Shown piece after piece: positions 8,777 through 16,510 of a stretch of DNA of 64,000 bases. The stretch's first letter is position 1; each line of letters starts with the position of its first letter. The translations under genes and the position numbers were made by a program. The DNA is from Pseudomonas cichorii. Its GTDB lineage: Bacteria > Pseudomonadota > Gammaproteobacteria > Pseudomonadales > Pseudomonadaceae. Below the pieces are notes generated by a model. The model ran no database searches and was not told where the DNA came from. It saw nothing but the letters and a program-made list of their open reading frames with translations. The DNA is taken from contig NZ_CP074349.1 in the NCBI RefSeq assembly GCF_018343775.1, positions 4,516,001 through 4,580,000 of the forward strand. The letters run 5' to 3'.

Positions 8777-9235
8777 TCAAATATTGGCTACAACAGGAAA
8801 GGCGGGCCATGAGAGAAATTTTTGATTACAATCACGCACAGCTTCAAAAATCCAGTTCATATCTGCCTCTGGCCCACGGATTCCGCATTCCCAAAGCTCA
8901 AAAACACGCCACCCCTTCAGTAGCAGCTCGTTTCTGTTCCTGGTATCGCGCATCACGTTCTGGTCAAATTTCAATCGCCAGAACTCTTCGCGAGTCTTAG
9001 GGCTTGTGGCATATCTACAACCAGGATGCCTGTGCCAAAAGCAGCCATGAACAAAGATGCAAACCCGATAGCGTGAAAGGACCAGATCAGGCCTTCCAGG
9101 AAGATCTTTTCTGTGAAGGCGGTATCTGAAGCCGTGACGATGCAGCAGACGCCGGACCTTCATTTCTGGCGAAGTGTTACTGCTGCGGATGCCCGCCATC
9201 ATGCGAGACCTGACTTCCTGACTGACTATGTCCAT
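8777..9235 (-). CDS. vsr: Very short patch repair (Vsr) endonuclease
   Basis: This 152-aa strand-specific nickase of the T:G mismatch type normally repairs deamination at 5-methylcytosine sites. Family residues are present: MDIVSQEVRSRMMAGI start, LPGRPD (catalytic Asp), HGCFWHRH (catalytic and zinc-site His) and GWRVFELWEC. Length fits Vsr (about 150 aa). I chose ATG 9235 because MDIVS is the usual Vsr start; a longer frame to 9358 reads through the methyltransferase gene. The gene is divergent from the methyltransferase and their start codons overlap by 8 bp, whereas dcm-vsr pairs are usually codirectional. Vsr could repair methylation-caused mutations or act as a nuclease of the putative system. 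Confidence 0.88.
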   Translation of the reverse strand: MDIVSQEVRSRMMAGIRSSNTSPEMKVRRLLHRHGFRYRLHRKDLPGRPDLVLSRYRVCIFVHGCFWHRHPGCRYATSPKTREEFWRLKFDQNVMRDTRNRNELLLKGWRVFELWECGIRGPEADMNWIFEAVRDCNQKFLSWPAFPVVANI

Positions 9236-10919
9236 GACCCAAGACCAGATGACATTCCTACAAGAGGATAGACCTGTTGATCCTACAGGTGAACTGAACC
9301 TCCCCATACAAGTGGTGGACCTCTTCGCTGGGCCGGGAGGACTCGGAGAAGGATTCACTTCATTTGGCGATGGCCAACGATTCGAGATAGTCGTTTCAGC
9401 CGAAAAAGACGTGGAGGCTTGGAAAACCCTCCGGTTGCGTGCTTTTTATCGTCTACTGAAAAAGTACAAATCAAGCCATTTGTCTGAATATTACGACTTT
9501 TGCAACAATGACTCATCTTTAGAATCTTTTTCGCCATCTAAAGAGACAGAGGAACTTTGGAAAGAGGCGGCAAAAGAAGCTCAATGTATAACCTTGGGAA
9601 GCGAAGATGGTAATCGCACTCTTGACAACGCTATCGATCGCAAATTAGATGAAAAACGCCCTTGGGTTCTTATTGGCGGACCTCCATGTCAAGCTTATTC
9701 ACTGGCTGGTCGCTCACGCAACCAAGGGAATGTGAATTACAAGGCTGAAGAGGATCATCGCCATTTTCTTTACAAAGAATACTTGCGGATCATCCGAGAG
9801 CGTCAGCCTACAATTTTTGTTATGGAGAATGTGAAAGGTATTCTTTCTTCTAAAGTTAATAATGAACGAATTTTTTCCAACATCCTGAAAGATCTTTCAA
9901 ACCCTCATCAAGCCTTACATGAGGGTGGCACTGGTAAGCGCTATCATATCTACTCTCTTGTAACTGGAGCTCACTTTGCGCCAGGAGACGATGTGGATCA
10001 GATTGATCCACGATCATTTATCATAAAAGCTGAGAAGTATGGAATTCCACAAGCTAGGCATAGAGTGATTTTGCTTGGAATTTCCGAGGACTCTATTCCA
10101 ACAGAAACAACACAGGTTGTACTTTCCCCCGACCAACTAAGCGTATCTGTCGGCCAAGTCATAAAAAATCTTCCTAGGCTTCGTAGCGGCCTGACAAAAA
10201 TGCCTGATAGCCAAGAAAACTGGGCCAATATTGTGCGGGAGCAAGCAAGATTTTTGCGTAACAAGATTGACCTTACTAATATAGAAATGTGGAAATTATT
10301 TGGACAAATCCAAAACAGCCTTGCTGTCCCACTTGGATTTGGTGGAGTGAGAGTAAAAAGAAACAGTAATAGTGATGGCTCCACGGGTAGCGAGCTATTA
10401 GATAATTGGTATCAAGATAAAAATCTTCTCTGCTGGCTAAATCACGAAACGCGTGGACACATGCCATTGGATTTGCGTAGGTATTTATATGCAGCAATCT
10501 ATGCAAAAATCCACAATGCGTCACCAAAAGGCCATAAAGACTTCAATATTGATGGGCTGGCCCCAAACCACAAAAACTGGAAAAGCGGCGATTTCAGTGA
10601 TCGGTTCCGTGTACAACTAGAAAATGCACCTGCAACAACGATAACAAGTCACATTTCAAAAGATGGACATTATTTTATTCACTATGATCCAACTCAATGT
10701 CGCAGCCTCTCCGTTCGAGAGGCCGCACGAATCCAAACTTTCCCAGACAACTACTTTTTTCAAGGTAGCCGGACTGCACAATTCCACCAAGTAGGAAACG
10801 CAGTCCCCCCACTTTTGGCGTCTAAAATTGCCCAAGTCGTTTTTCGACTTCTTTTCGATAAAGTTAAATCCATCGATGACATAAATGAAAAAATGGTTCA
10901 ACCTGCTGATTGCCTGTGA
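9228..10919 (+). CDS. C5-cytosine DNA methyltransferase (Dcm-like)
   Basis: This 563-aa enzyme methylates cytosine C5 using S-adenosylmethionine. The canonical motifs are in order: motif I VVDLFAGPGGLGEGF (29-43), motif IV GGPPCQAYS with the catalytic Cys154, motif VI ENVKG (200-204) and motif VIII QARHR (275-279). A variable target-recognition region follows, then motif IX SVREAARIQTFPD and motif X QVGNAVPP near the C-terminus. It is longer than average because of inserts between motifs I and IV and in the recognition region. Start choice is uncertain: ATG 9228, 9234 and 9249 are all in frame and none has a strong RBS. Target sequence is unknown. It likely protects host DNA for the neighbouring GHKL-ATPase/Vsr module. 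Confidence 0.9.
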   Translation: MSMTQDQMTFLQEDRPVDPTGELNLPIQVVDLFAGPGGLGEGFTSFGDGQRFEIVVSAEKDVEAWKTLRLRAFYRLLKKYKSSHLSEYYDFCNNDSSLESFSPSKETEELWKEAAKEAQCITLGSEDGNRTLDNAIDRKLDEKRPWVLIGGPPCQAYSLAGRSRNQGNVNYKAEEDHRHFLYKEYLRIIRERQPTIFVMENVKGILSSKVNNERIFSNILKDLSNPHQALHEGGTGKRYHIYSLVTGAHFAPGDDVDQIDPRSFIIKAEKYGIPQARHRVILLGISEDSIPTETTQVVLSPDQLSVSVGQVIKNLPRLRSGLTKMPDSQENWANIVREQARFLRNKIDLTNIEMWKLFGQIQNSLAVPLGFGGVRVKRNSNSDGSTGSELLDNWYQDKNLLCWLNHETRGHMPLDLRRYLYAAIYAKIHNASPKGHKDFNIDGLAPNHKNWKSGDFSDRFRVQLENAPATTITSHISKDGHYFIHYDPTQCRSLSVREAARIQTFPDNYFFQGSRTAQFHQVGNAVPPLLASKIAQVVFRLLFDKVKSIDDINEKMVQPADCL

Positions 10920-11100
10920 CTGAGACCTAGCCAAAAGCCCATATCTAATCGTCTCCGATTTCTTTTTAAGCAATATTGCTGAAATTGACATCAGGAGGCG
11001 ATCACCGAGCTACCTTACCGACCAGCATCTACATTTCCAGAAACGTCCTACAACATTGAGCCTTGCTGCATCTTCCATCCCCTCCTAACCTATCGCCGCG
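10920..11100. other. Intergenic region after the methyltransferase
   Basis: About 180 bp with no convincing ORF, RNA motif or terminator. Base composition shifts here from the A/T-rich island back toward the chromosomal level, so the island boundary probably lies in or near this stretch. Confidence 0.4.
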
Positions 11101-11304
11101 CCTAAGAAACGCTAACCACACAGCGGCTGGACCGCTCCCGAGATATGCGGTTTTTTGTACCTGCGGCCAGCGGCTGCGCGTCTGAAAAATGTGTGATGTC
11201 GGGAGTGGACTAATAGAAGACCCGAAAGGGGAATACGTCCGGCCCTCTGTGTGGGGTTTCTTAACTCCCGGCGCCTTGCCCTAAGAAAGCTGAATCACAC
11301 AAGG
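11101..11304 (+). promoter_or_regulatory. Structured leader RNA candidate upstream of Bro-N gene
   Basis: Three segments can pair in two exclusive ways. The left arm (taagaaac 11103-11110 plus ccacacag 11116-11123) pairs with a middle arm (ctgtgtgg 11247-11254 plus gtttctta 11256-11263) to close a 160-nt domain. That domain holds a 10-bp stem (11132-11141 with 11199-11208, one G-U) and a GAAA-capped hairpin near 11220-11230. A right arm at 11281-11301, an imperfect copy of the left arm, can instead pair with the middle arm (tttctta/taagaaa and tgtgtg/cacaca), ending next to the AAGG ribosome-binding site at 11301-11304. This looks like a switchable leader; expression and ligand are unknown. 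Confidence 0.5.
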
Positions 11305-11311
11305 TATGAAA

Positions 11312-11884
11312 ATGATGAATATGCAGAGCACGCAAGAATCCCGAAGGCAACCGTTACCCGAGCCGTTCACCCCCACCACCTTCCTCCGCTACAACCGCCA
11401 ACTCCGCGCCCTCCTCCTTGAAACCCAGGCCTGGTTCTCTGCCCGTGACCTGAGCAAGCTCATTGCCTGGCCGCTCAACGAGCGCACCACGAGCAAGCTT
11501 GATGCGGACCAGCGCCGTACGCTCTGGCTGGAAACTCATGGGCGTACTGAGGAGGCGTTGATGATCAGTGAGTCGGGGCTATATGCGTTGCTGGTTCATC
11601 ACTATCACCCCGAGCATCGCAGTTTGCGGCACTGGATTACCAATGAGGTGGTCGCGGCGTTGCGGGATGCGCAGGAGCCACCAGTGGAGAGCATGCCGAA
11701 TCTGAGCCTGCTGCAATGGCCGGGGTTATCGTTGAGCATGTTGCATTGGCAGAACGAACCGTGGATCCGGTTGCGGGATGTACCGCAGGTGTTGCCATGG
11801 CCTGGGCAGGGACTTGAGGAGCAACAAAGCCGGTCGAATGGAACCTGGTTCCAGGGAGCGGCGAGGTTTTTCCAAGGAACGTGA
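11312..11884 (+). CDS. Bro-N domain protein
   Basis: This 190-aa protein resembles the BRO N-terminal family found in phage antirepressors and bacterial accessory genes. The pattern includes TQAWFSARDLSKLI (around residues 35-48), a Leu/Arg-rich segment and ISESGLYALLVHHYHPEHRSLRHWITNEVV, typical of Bro-N DNA-binding domains. No second (Ant/KilA) domain is evident beyond about residue 130. ATG 11306 is too close to AAGG (11301-11304); ATG 11312 or 11315 gives normal spacing and 11312 is used. A structured leader precedes it. It probably binds DNA, but its target is unknown. Confidence 0.7.
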   Translation: MMNMQSTQESRRQPLPEPFTPTTFLRYNRQLRALLLETQAWFSARDLSKLIAWPLNERTTSKLDADQRRTLWLETHGRTEEALMISESGLYALLVHHYHPEHRSLRHWITNEVVAALRDAQEPPVESMPNLSLLQWPGLSLSMLHWQNEPWIRLRDVPQVLPWPGQGLEEQQSRSNGTWFQGAARFFQGT

Positions 11885-12067
11885 TGAGGCAACGCAGAGG
11901 GAGTTGATTGCGGGGCTACTCTGGCCCGTTCATTTCACAGATGAGCGGACCACCGCCCTCCTCGCGGCACCTTATATCCATGGATGAACTCAATCTCGGA
12001 ATAGTCCTACATACTCATTAAAGTCTCGCCCATAAACTGATCAGCCATTTATCAGGATGATTTTTAT

Positions 12068-12550
12068 ATGGCTCATCACGGTTACATGACTATCAAGGGT
12101 GATACTCAAGGCCTCATGTCAGAAGGTTGCTCCGACGAGAAATCCATTGGTAATAAATGCCAGGAGGGGCATCTGAATGAAATCATGGTGCTGTCCTTTG
12201 CTCATCAAATGAGTAATGTCGGAAACATCAAGCACGCTACCCATCGTCCGATTATTATCGTCAAGAACGTTGATAAGTCTTCGCCTTTGCTGGCTCAGGC
12301 TCTGGCCAATCGTGAGCCTGTAGATTGCATGATCGATTTCTACCGCACATCGCCCAAGGTCCCTCAAGAGAAGTTTTATAGTATTGAAATAAAAGGTGGG
12401 CTTATTTCCGAGTTAATGCTGGATATACCGCACGCCATCTTGCAGAACGGTGCAGAAGCTCAAGAGCATATATCCATCCGTTACAGCGAAATCATCTGGA
12501 CTCACCACTCGGCCCGAACACGCGGACACGCTTTCTGGGGCGGGGAATGA
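12068..12550 (+). CDS. hcp: Hcp family T6SS tube protein (TssD)
   Basis: This 160-aa protein forms the hexameric rings stacked into the T6SS inner tube; Hcp rings also carry small effectors in the lumen. The family start MAHHGYMTIKGDTQG, the GNKCQEGHLNEIMVLSF segment, KNVDKSSPLLAQAL and the C-terminal IRYSEIIWTHHSA match the Hcp-family effector-associated group. It has no C-terminal toxin extension. The next frame, starting 5 bp after its stop, encodes a likely cargo effector. The gene lies outside a structural T6SS cluster in this window, so it is an orphan hcp-effector-immunity island. Identification is strong. Confidence 0.9.
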   Translation: MAHHGYMTIKGDTQGLMSEGCSDEKSIGNKCQEGHLNEIMVLSFAHQMSNVGNIKHATHRPIIIVKNVDKSSPLLAQALANREPVDCMIDFYRTSPKVPQEKFYSIEIKGGLISELMLDIPHAILQNGAEAQEHISIRYSEIIWTHHSARTRGHAFWGGE

Positions 12551-12554
12551 ACCA

Positions 12555-13271
12555 TTGAGCACAAAGGAAACCTCAAAGAGTCATGAGCTTTGGAAAGTAA
12601 GCGAGGCGGCGTCCCTGTTAGCAGGACAGGCCTGTACCGTAGCAGCTCGACATATCAACGATGGAATGCTCCGGCTTCAATTCAATCGGGAAGTGGCTTA
12701 TTACGCGACGAGCATTGTCAGGGATGTTGGGCGGGGGGATAAGACTATCGAGCAAGGGATGAAGGCGATAAAGGACGAGCAGGAGAGTTTGCTTAGTCAG
12801 TCATACGCGATTTTTAAAAAAAGTGTTGGAACCATTGCAGGCTCACTTCAAGTTGCAGGAGGCGTGGGCGTATGCTACGGATCAATCGGTACACTATGCG
12901 TTGTATTTGGTTTGCCGCTGATAGCGCACGGAGCTAATAACGTCTATGAAAATGGACGAAACCTCATAACCGGGCGTACCGATACAGAGGGGCCGTTACG
13001 GAAAGGGTATCAGACACTTTCAAAGCGGGTAGGTAGCAGTGAGTTTGAGGGAAATATGGTATATGGATCAGTTGATTTGCTGCTGTCTGGATATGGCGCT
13101 GGCAGATTGATTTTAAAGCCAGATGCATGGCGTCTATTTCGGTATATTCGCACAGACCACATACGAGCTTATCAAAACACATCCTTGAAAGTATTCGCCA
13201 CTGAAAGAGGTGGAGACGTACTAACAATAGAAAGCATGTACGACCAATGGAAAGCCCACGAAAATGAATAG
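12555..13271 (+). CDS. Hcp-linked T6SS effector, DUF4225-like, probable membrane-active toxin
   Basis: This 238-aa protein has no signal peptide but a Gly-rich hydrophobic stretch at about residues 91-125 (VGTIAGSLQVAGGVGVCYG and on), flanked by amphipathic helices. That organisation fits DUF4225-like effectors that insert into membranes. TTG 12555 is chosen as start: it lies 5 bp after the hcp stop with a GGGGCGGGG purine tract 8-9 bp upstream. A GTG at 12450 would run inside hcp. Its end overlaps the first small membrane protein by 8 bp. Membrane-protein partners support action in the inner membrane. Toxicity is inferred, and the family call is moderate. Confidence 0.65.
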   Translation: MSTKETSKSHELWKVSEAASLLAGQACTVAARHINDGMLRLQFNREVAYYATSIVRDVGRGDKTIEQGMKAIKDEQESLLSQSYAIFKKSVGTIAGSLQVAGGVGVCYGSIGTLCVVFGLPLIAHGANNVYENGRNLITGRTDTEGPLRKGYQTLSKRVGSSEFEGNMVYGSVDLLLSGYGAGRLILKPDAWRLFRYIRTDHIRAYQNTSLKVFATERGGDVLTIESMYDQWKAHENE

Positions 13272-13578
13272 CCTATTATTTATTGCATTATCCATACTTT
13301 TTTACCTGCCTTCACTTTGGGCGCGATCTGCATTCTCTGGAAAAAATTTCTCAACGGTAAAGTTTTGGTCAGTTATGGCATACAACATATTCTTTATTTA
13401 TCTTCACATGCGCTTTATAGAAAAAGAAAAGCTTCCTTTTTATGGCACCCAAGACAGCTCGACACTGGGCTGGATTTCATTTGCACTTATTTTTGCTTAC
13501 GCCTCGTCCTCTGCTGTACCTTGGGAAAGAAAGCCGTGGTTCGCACAAAAAAAAGATCCCCAACACCATGAGCGTTGA
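13264..13578 (+). CDS. Membrane protein, probable T6SS immunity protein 1
   Basis: This 104-aa protein has an N-terminal membrane segment (about residues 3-20), the motif LPSLWARSAFSGKNFS, and two further hydrophobic segments (VMAYNIFFIYLHM and GWISFALIFAYAS). It starts 8 bp inside the effector gene, so it is translationally coupled, as expected for immunity to a membrane toxin. It is clearly paralogous to the following gene (shared LWAR-AFSG-NFS and GW-SF motifs). The immunity role is inferred from position and topology. Confidence 0.6.
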   Translation: MNSLLFIALSILFYLPSLWARSAFSGKNFSTVKFWSVMAYNIFFIYLHMRFIEKEKLPFYGTQDSSTLGWISFALIFAYASSSAVPWERKPWFAQKKDPQHHER

Positions 13579-13933
13579 AAATCACTACTTCCGTGAAGTT
13601 CTTATTTTTTTGACGGCATTAACACTTACCATCTTGATTTATCTTCCAGCCCTGTGGGCAAGACATGCATTTTCCGGTAGAAATTTCTCCAATGCAAAAT
13701 ACTGGATAGCCCTTATATACAACTTACTTTGCATGCGTTTTCATAAACACATGATAAGAAGTAGTACATTGCCTTTCTGGGGAGAGATAGATAACTCGGT
13801 TACGGGATGGCTTTCATTTCTCATGTATTTCATCCATGGCTTTTCCATGCCTTCGAAAAAAGAGAAAAAGTATGGGCTCTTCCGAAAAAAGGAAAATATA
13901 CCATTTGATATATGGAAGGATCGGAAAAAGTAG
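13568..13933 (+). CDS. Membrane protein, probable T6SS immunity protein 2 (tandem paralogue)
   Basis: This 121-aa protein repeats the design of the preceding gene: a hydrophobic N-terminus, LPALWARHAFSGRNFSNAKYW, a second segment, and TGWLSFLMYF, ending in a Lys-rich tail. ATG 13568 lies 11 bp inside the upstream gene; the longer frame from 13442 has no independent support. Tandem, diverged immunity genes can widen protection against variant toxins. The two copies align end to end by eye but differ at many positions, so the duplication is not recent. Confidence 0.6.
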   Translation: MSVENHYFREVLIFLTALTLTILIYLPALWARHAFSGRNFSNAKYWIALIYNLLCMRFHKHMIRSSTLPFWGEIDNSVTGWLSFLMYFIHGFSMPSKKEKKYGLFRKKENIPFDIWKDRKK

Positions 13934-13987
13934 GTCAACCGTTCTGCGACAAGAGAGTAACCATAGGTTTTGATGCGATCGGTTTTT

Positions 13988-14069
13988 TTCGCGAATGAAT
14001 TCGCTCCTACTTCAGTGTGCGGAGATTTAAAAATCCCCATAACTCCGTAGGAGCGAATTCATTCGCGAA
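13988..14069. repeat. Inverted REP pair (REPIN)
   Basis: Left arm ttcgcgaatgaattcgctcc with tac and right arm gtaggagcgaattcattcgc with gaa are exact reverse complements around about 36 nt of other sequence. They lie in the gap between the converging immunity gene and aer. Confidence 0.9.
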
Positions 14070-14074
14070 GACAT

Positions 14075-15640
14075 TTATCGATTAAACCGCTCCGCAAGGC
14101 TGTGCAGGTACTCAGCCATTTCTTCCAGCTCTTTGCTGATCTGTGAGCCTTGCTGCGCCTGGCCGGCGCTTTGGTCGCAGAGTTGGGCGATGCGGGTGAT
14201 TTGCTGGCTGATGTTTTCCGCCACGTGGGTCTGTTCTTCCGAGGCGGAGGCCATTTGTTGGCTCATGCCGGTAATCCGGGTGACGGCCTGGCTGATGCCG
14301 TCGAGGGCCTTTTGGACGGCTTCGACGCTGGCGACGCTTTCCTGGGAGATCTGTTCGCCTTTGCTGGCGGTCTGCACGGCTCGGTCGGCACCGTCGCGCA
14401 ATGAGGTGATGATCTGCTGGATCTGTTCAGTCGAGGACTGGGTGCGTGAGGCCAGCGAGCGGACTTCATCGGCTACCACGGCAAAACCACGACCTTGTTC
14501 ACCCGCACGAGCGGCTTCGATGGCGGCGTTGAGGGCCAGCAGGTTGGTTTGCTGGGCAATGGCGGTAATCACGTCGACGACGCTGCCGATGGATTGGGTG
14601 GCGCTGGCCAGTTCTCCGACGGCGGTGCCGATCTCGGTCACTGAGTTGGCCATGTGACGAATCGCCAGCAGGCTGTCATCGGCAAGGTTGCGGCCTTGCT
14701 GTGCCAGTTTGTCGGCTTCTTCGGCGGCATGGGCGGTGCTTTGGACGTTGTGAGTGACTTCCTGAATGGTCGCCGCCATCTGGTTGATCGCGGTGGCGGA
14801 CTGGTCGGTTTCACTGCGCTGTTGATCGAGGGAGCGCGCTTGTTGATGCGACAGTTGCGCCGATTGCCCGGCGTGCTTTCTGACGCTTTCGCCGGTATCC
14901 ACCAAGCGGGTCAAGGCGGTTTGCAGGCGCGCTTCTTCGCTGAGCAAAGCCAGGTCGAGTTGCGCCTGAGGCCCGCGGTTGTCGCTGTAGGTCAGGGCAA
15001 CCAGTGGGCTGGTAAACGCCTTGGGGTGGTCGTCGAGGGTTTTCTGGATGCTGCTTCGATGGCGGGCTTCCAGGTAGCCACCCAGGGCGACCAATACCAC
15101 CAGGATCATGACGAAGGATGCATTGTCGTCCAGCAGGTACACGCCCACCATCAGGGCAAGGGCGCAGAGAACCATCGGCAACTGGCGCAGCAGGTGGTAT
15201 TGCGCACTGCCGAGCTTGGAAACCGCAGACTTGCCTGCACGCAACCGCGCATAGAGCGCTTCGGCACGGCGTACCTGATCGCGGGTCGGGACCGAGCGCA
15301 CCGATTCATAACCGACAATGCGGCCGTTTTCGTATACGGCGGTCACGTAGGCGCTCACCCAGTAGTAGTCGCCTTGCTTGGAGCGGTTCTTGACCACGCC
15401 CATCCAGGGTTTGCCCTGTTTGATGGTTTCCCACATGTGGGCGAAGACCGAAGGTGGCATGTCCGGATGGCGGACCAGGTTGTGTGGCTGGCCGATCAGC
15501 TCTTCACGTGTAAAACCGCTGAGCGCTACGAAGGCATCGTTGCAGTACGTGATGTGGCTATTGAGGTCGGTGGTGGAAATCAAACGTTCAGAAGCGGGAA
15601 AGGTTCTCTCGTTCTGGGTGACAGGCATGTTTACACGCAT
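14075..15640 (-). CDS. aer: Aerotaxis receptor Aer (PAS-domain methyl-accepting chemotaxis protein)
   Basis: This 521-aa inner-membrane energy/oxygen sensor signals through CheA/CheW. An N-terminal PAS domain (residues about 1-120) contains the Aer-type [16 protein letters not shown] segment used for FAD binding. Two membrane segments lie near residues 150-190, followed by HAMP-like linkers. The cytoplasmic signalling domain has the conserved hairpin tip [17 protein letters not shown]. Length equals P. aeruginosa Aer, and the start [16 protein letters not shown] matches it. A sigma-70-like promoter lies at 15692-15719. No ANR box was convincing. Confidence 0.9.
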   Translation of the reverse strand: MRVNMPVTQNERTFPASERLISTTDLNSHITYCNDAFVALSGFTREELIGQPHNLVRHPDMPPSVFAHMWETIKQGKPWMGVVKNRSKQGDYYWVSAYVTAVYENGRIVGYESVRSVPTRDQVRRAEALYARLRAGKSAVSKLGSAQYHLLRQLPMVLCALALMVGVYLLDDNASFVMILVVLVALGGYLEARHRSSIQKTLDDHPKAFTSPLVALTYSDNRGPQAQLDLALLSEEARLQTALTRLVDTGESVRKHAGQSAQLSHQQARSLDQQRSETDQSATAINQMAATIQEVTHNVQSTAHAAEEADKLAQQGRNLADDSLLAIRHMANSVTEIGTAVGELASATQSIGSVVDVITAIAQQTNLLALNAAIEAARAGEQGRGFAVVADEVRSLASRTQSSTEQIQQIITSLRDGADRAVQTASKGEQISQESVASVEAVQKALDGISQAVTRITGMSQQMASASEEQTHVAENISQQITRIAQLCDQSAGQAQQGSQISKELEEMAEYLHSLAERFNR

Positions 15641-15691
15641 CTAGAAGACCTCTCCCTGATAAAATCTTCATCAAATACCGGGTACCTTGAA

Positions 15692-15719
15692 AGTTTAGCA
15701 CAGTCTTTCAAAGTGACAA
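15692..15719 (-). promoter_or_regulatory. Candidate sigma-70 promoter of aer
   Basis: On the minus strand, TTGTCA (15719-15714) and TAAACT (15697-15692) are 16 bp apart, about 50 bp upstream of the aer ATG. It is a fair match to consensus only. Confidence 0.4.
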
Positions 15720-16039
15720 CCGGAATCGCATTGGCATATTTATCGACCCTGTTGACAGGGCCTTTAATTATTGTTGTGCTGCATTTTCAAACGATTGAAG
15801 CGCCATTTATTTTTACGGCCGTTCACGCGTAAAGAGGTAGAAGCTTTGGCGGCCAAGAGAGTCACTGATTGCCCTGCTCTGTTTATTTAAACATCTGCTG
15901 CACGAGTGTTTAACCGCACTGAAAAGCCGCTGTTGGCGCTGGCTGTCCATGCGCTTGAAAAGCCATAAATCCTTTGCTTCATCCCGTTGTTCTCTGCACC
16001 ATGAGCGTCCATTTCAAAGCGACTCGCCCCGGCAACGCC
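15720..16039. other. Intergenic region between aer and zinc-finger gene
   Basis: About 320 bp without a convincing gene; frames here mirror aer or the start of the zinc-finger gene. A TTGACA hexamer near 15751 could serve as a plus-strand -35 element, but no good -10 was found at normal spacing. Confidence 0.35.
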
Positions 16040-16432
16040 ATGTCACGCAAACCCCCTTCACGCCTTGAAGCCCTTGTCCATATGGCTGCGAAGCTGCCCG
16101 GCTGGCTGAGCAAGCCCCTGATTTCGTGGCTGGTCAGACGCAGACCCCGCGACGTGCCAGAATCACCTGCGACTGCAAAACCTCATGTGCAGCAACCCGT
16201 TGAGCCGGTGGAAAAAACACCTGCTGCTCCGGTTATTGCAGTACGTGAATCGGTTAAAAAACCAGCGCCTCCCAAGCCGGTCATAAAGCCTGTAGCGCCC
16301 AATTGCCCGCACTGTAAAAAGACCATGATCATGAAAGTGGCTCGTACCGGTGGTAATGCCGGTGGCGACTTCTGGGGATGTAAGGATTATCCAAAGTGCC
16401 GGGGCATGCGGGGTATATTCAGGACGTCATGA
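16040..16432 (+). CDS. Small protein with topoisomerase-type C4 zinc finger
   Basis: This 130-aa protein has a C-terminal topoisomerase DNA-binding C4 zinc finger: CPHCKKTMIMKV, then WGCKDYPKCRG (four Cys). The N-terminal part starts MSRKPPSRLEALVHMAAKLP and a Pro/Val/Lys-rich linker joins them. In pseudomonads a longer relative carries a restriction-endonuclease-like (Mrr_cat) domain between these parts; here that domain is missing, so this may be a remnant or a pared-down DNA-binding protein. ATG 16040 and an upstream ATG at 16001 are both possible; neither has a clear RBS. Confidence 0.65.
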   Translation: MSRKPPSRLEALVHMAAKLPGWLSKPLISWLVRRRPRDVPESPATAKPHVQQPVEPVEKTPAAPVIAVRESVKKPAPPKPVIKPVAPNCPHCKKTMIMKVARTGGNAGGDFWGCKDYPKCRGMRGIFRTS

Positions 16433-16510
16433 ACACGCTCCACCTTTAACTTTGTGTATGTTTTTAAACAACTTTTTAAACTGTCAGCCAGTGATCAACG
16501 AGGACATCCC

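Larger units (their letters stand above)
2295..10919. other. A/T-rich accessory (defence-like) island
   Basis: From about 2.3 kb to 10.9 kb the DNA is visibly richer in A and T than the rest of the window, and most genes use A/T-ending codons (AAA, GAA, ATA, TTA). It sits between two T6SS effector-immunity loci and contains only accessory genes: DUF5677-like, DUF4238, a GHKL-ATPase operon, vsr and a cytosine methyltransferase. No integrase, transposase, tRNA or flanking direct repeat was found, so the mode and exact ends of insertion are unknown. Horizontal acquisition is inferred from base composition and gene type. Confidence 0.65.

Noticed and set aside
11101..11301. Direct repeats flanking 160 bp read as attachment sites or a miniature mobile element
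   Set aside because: The repeats are imperfect, lack target duplications and pair with a shared middle arm, so an RNA-fold explanation is better. A mobile origin is not excluded.
11101..11304. Retron-type msr-msd RNA
   Set aside because: No reverse transcriptase gene is adjacent; the downstream gene is Bro-N.
13442..13567. Extended start for the second immunity protein
   Set aside because: The extension overlaps the first immunity gene in another frame; ATG 13568 fits the paralogue start.
14654..15832. A 392-codon plus-strand frame
   Set aside because: Antisense to aer, with no start signals or motifs.
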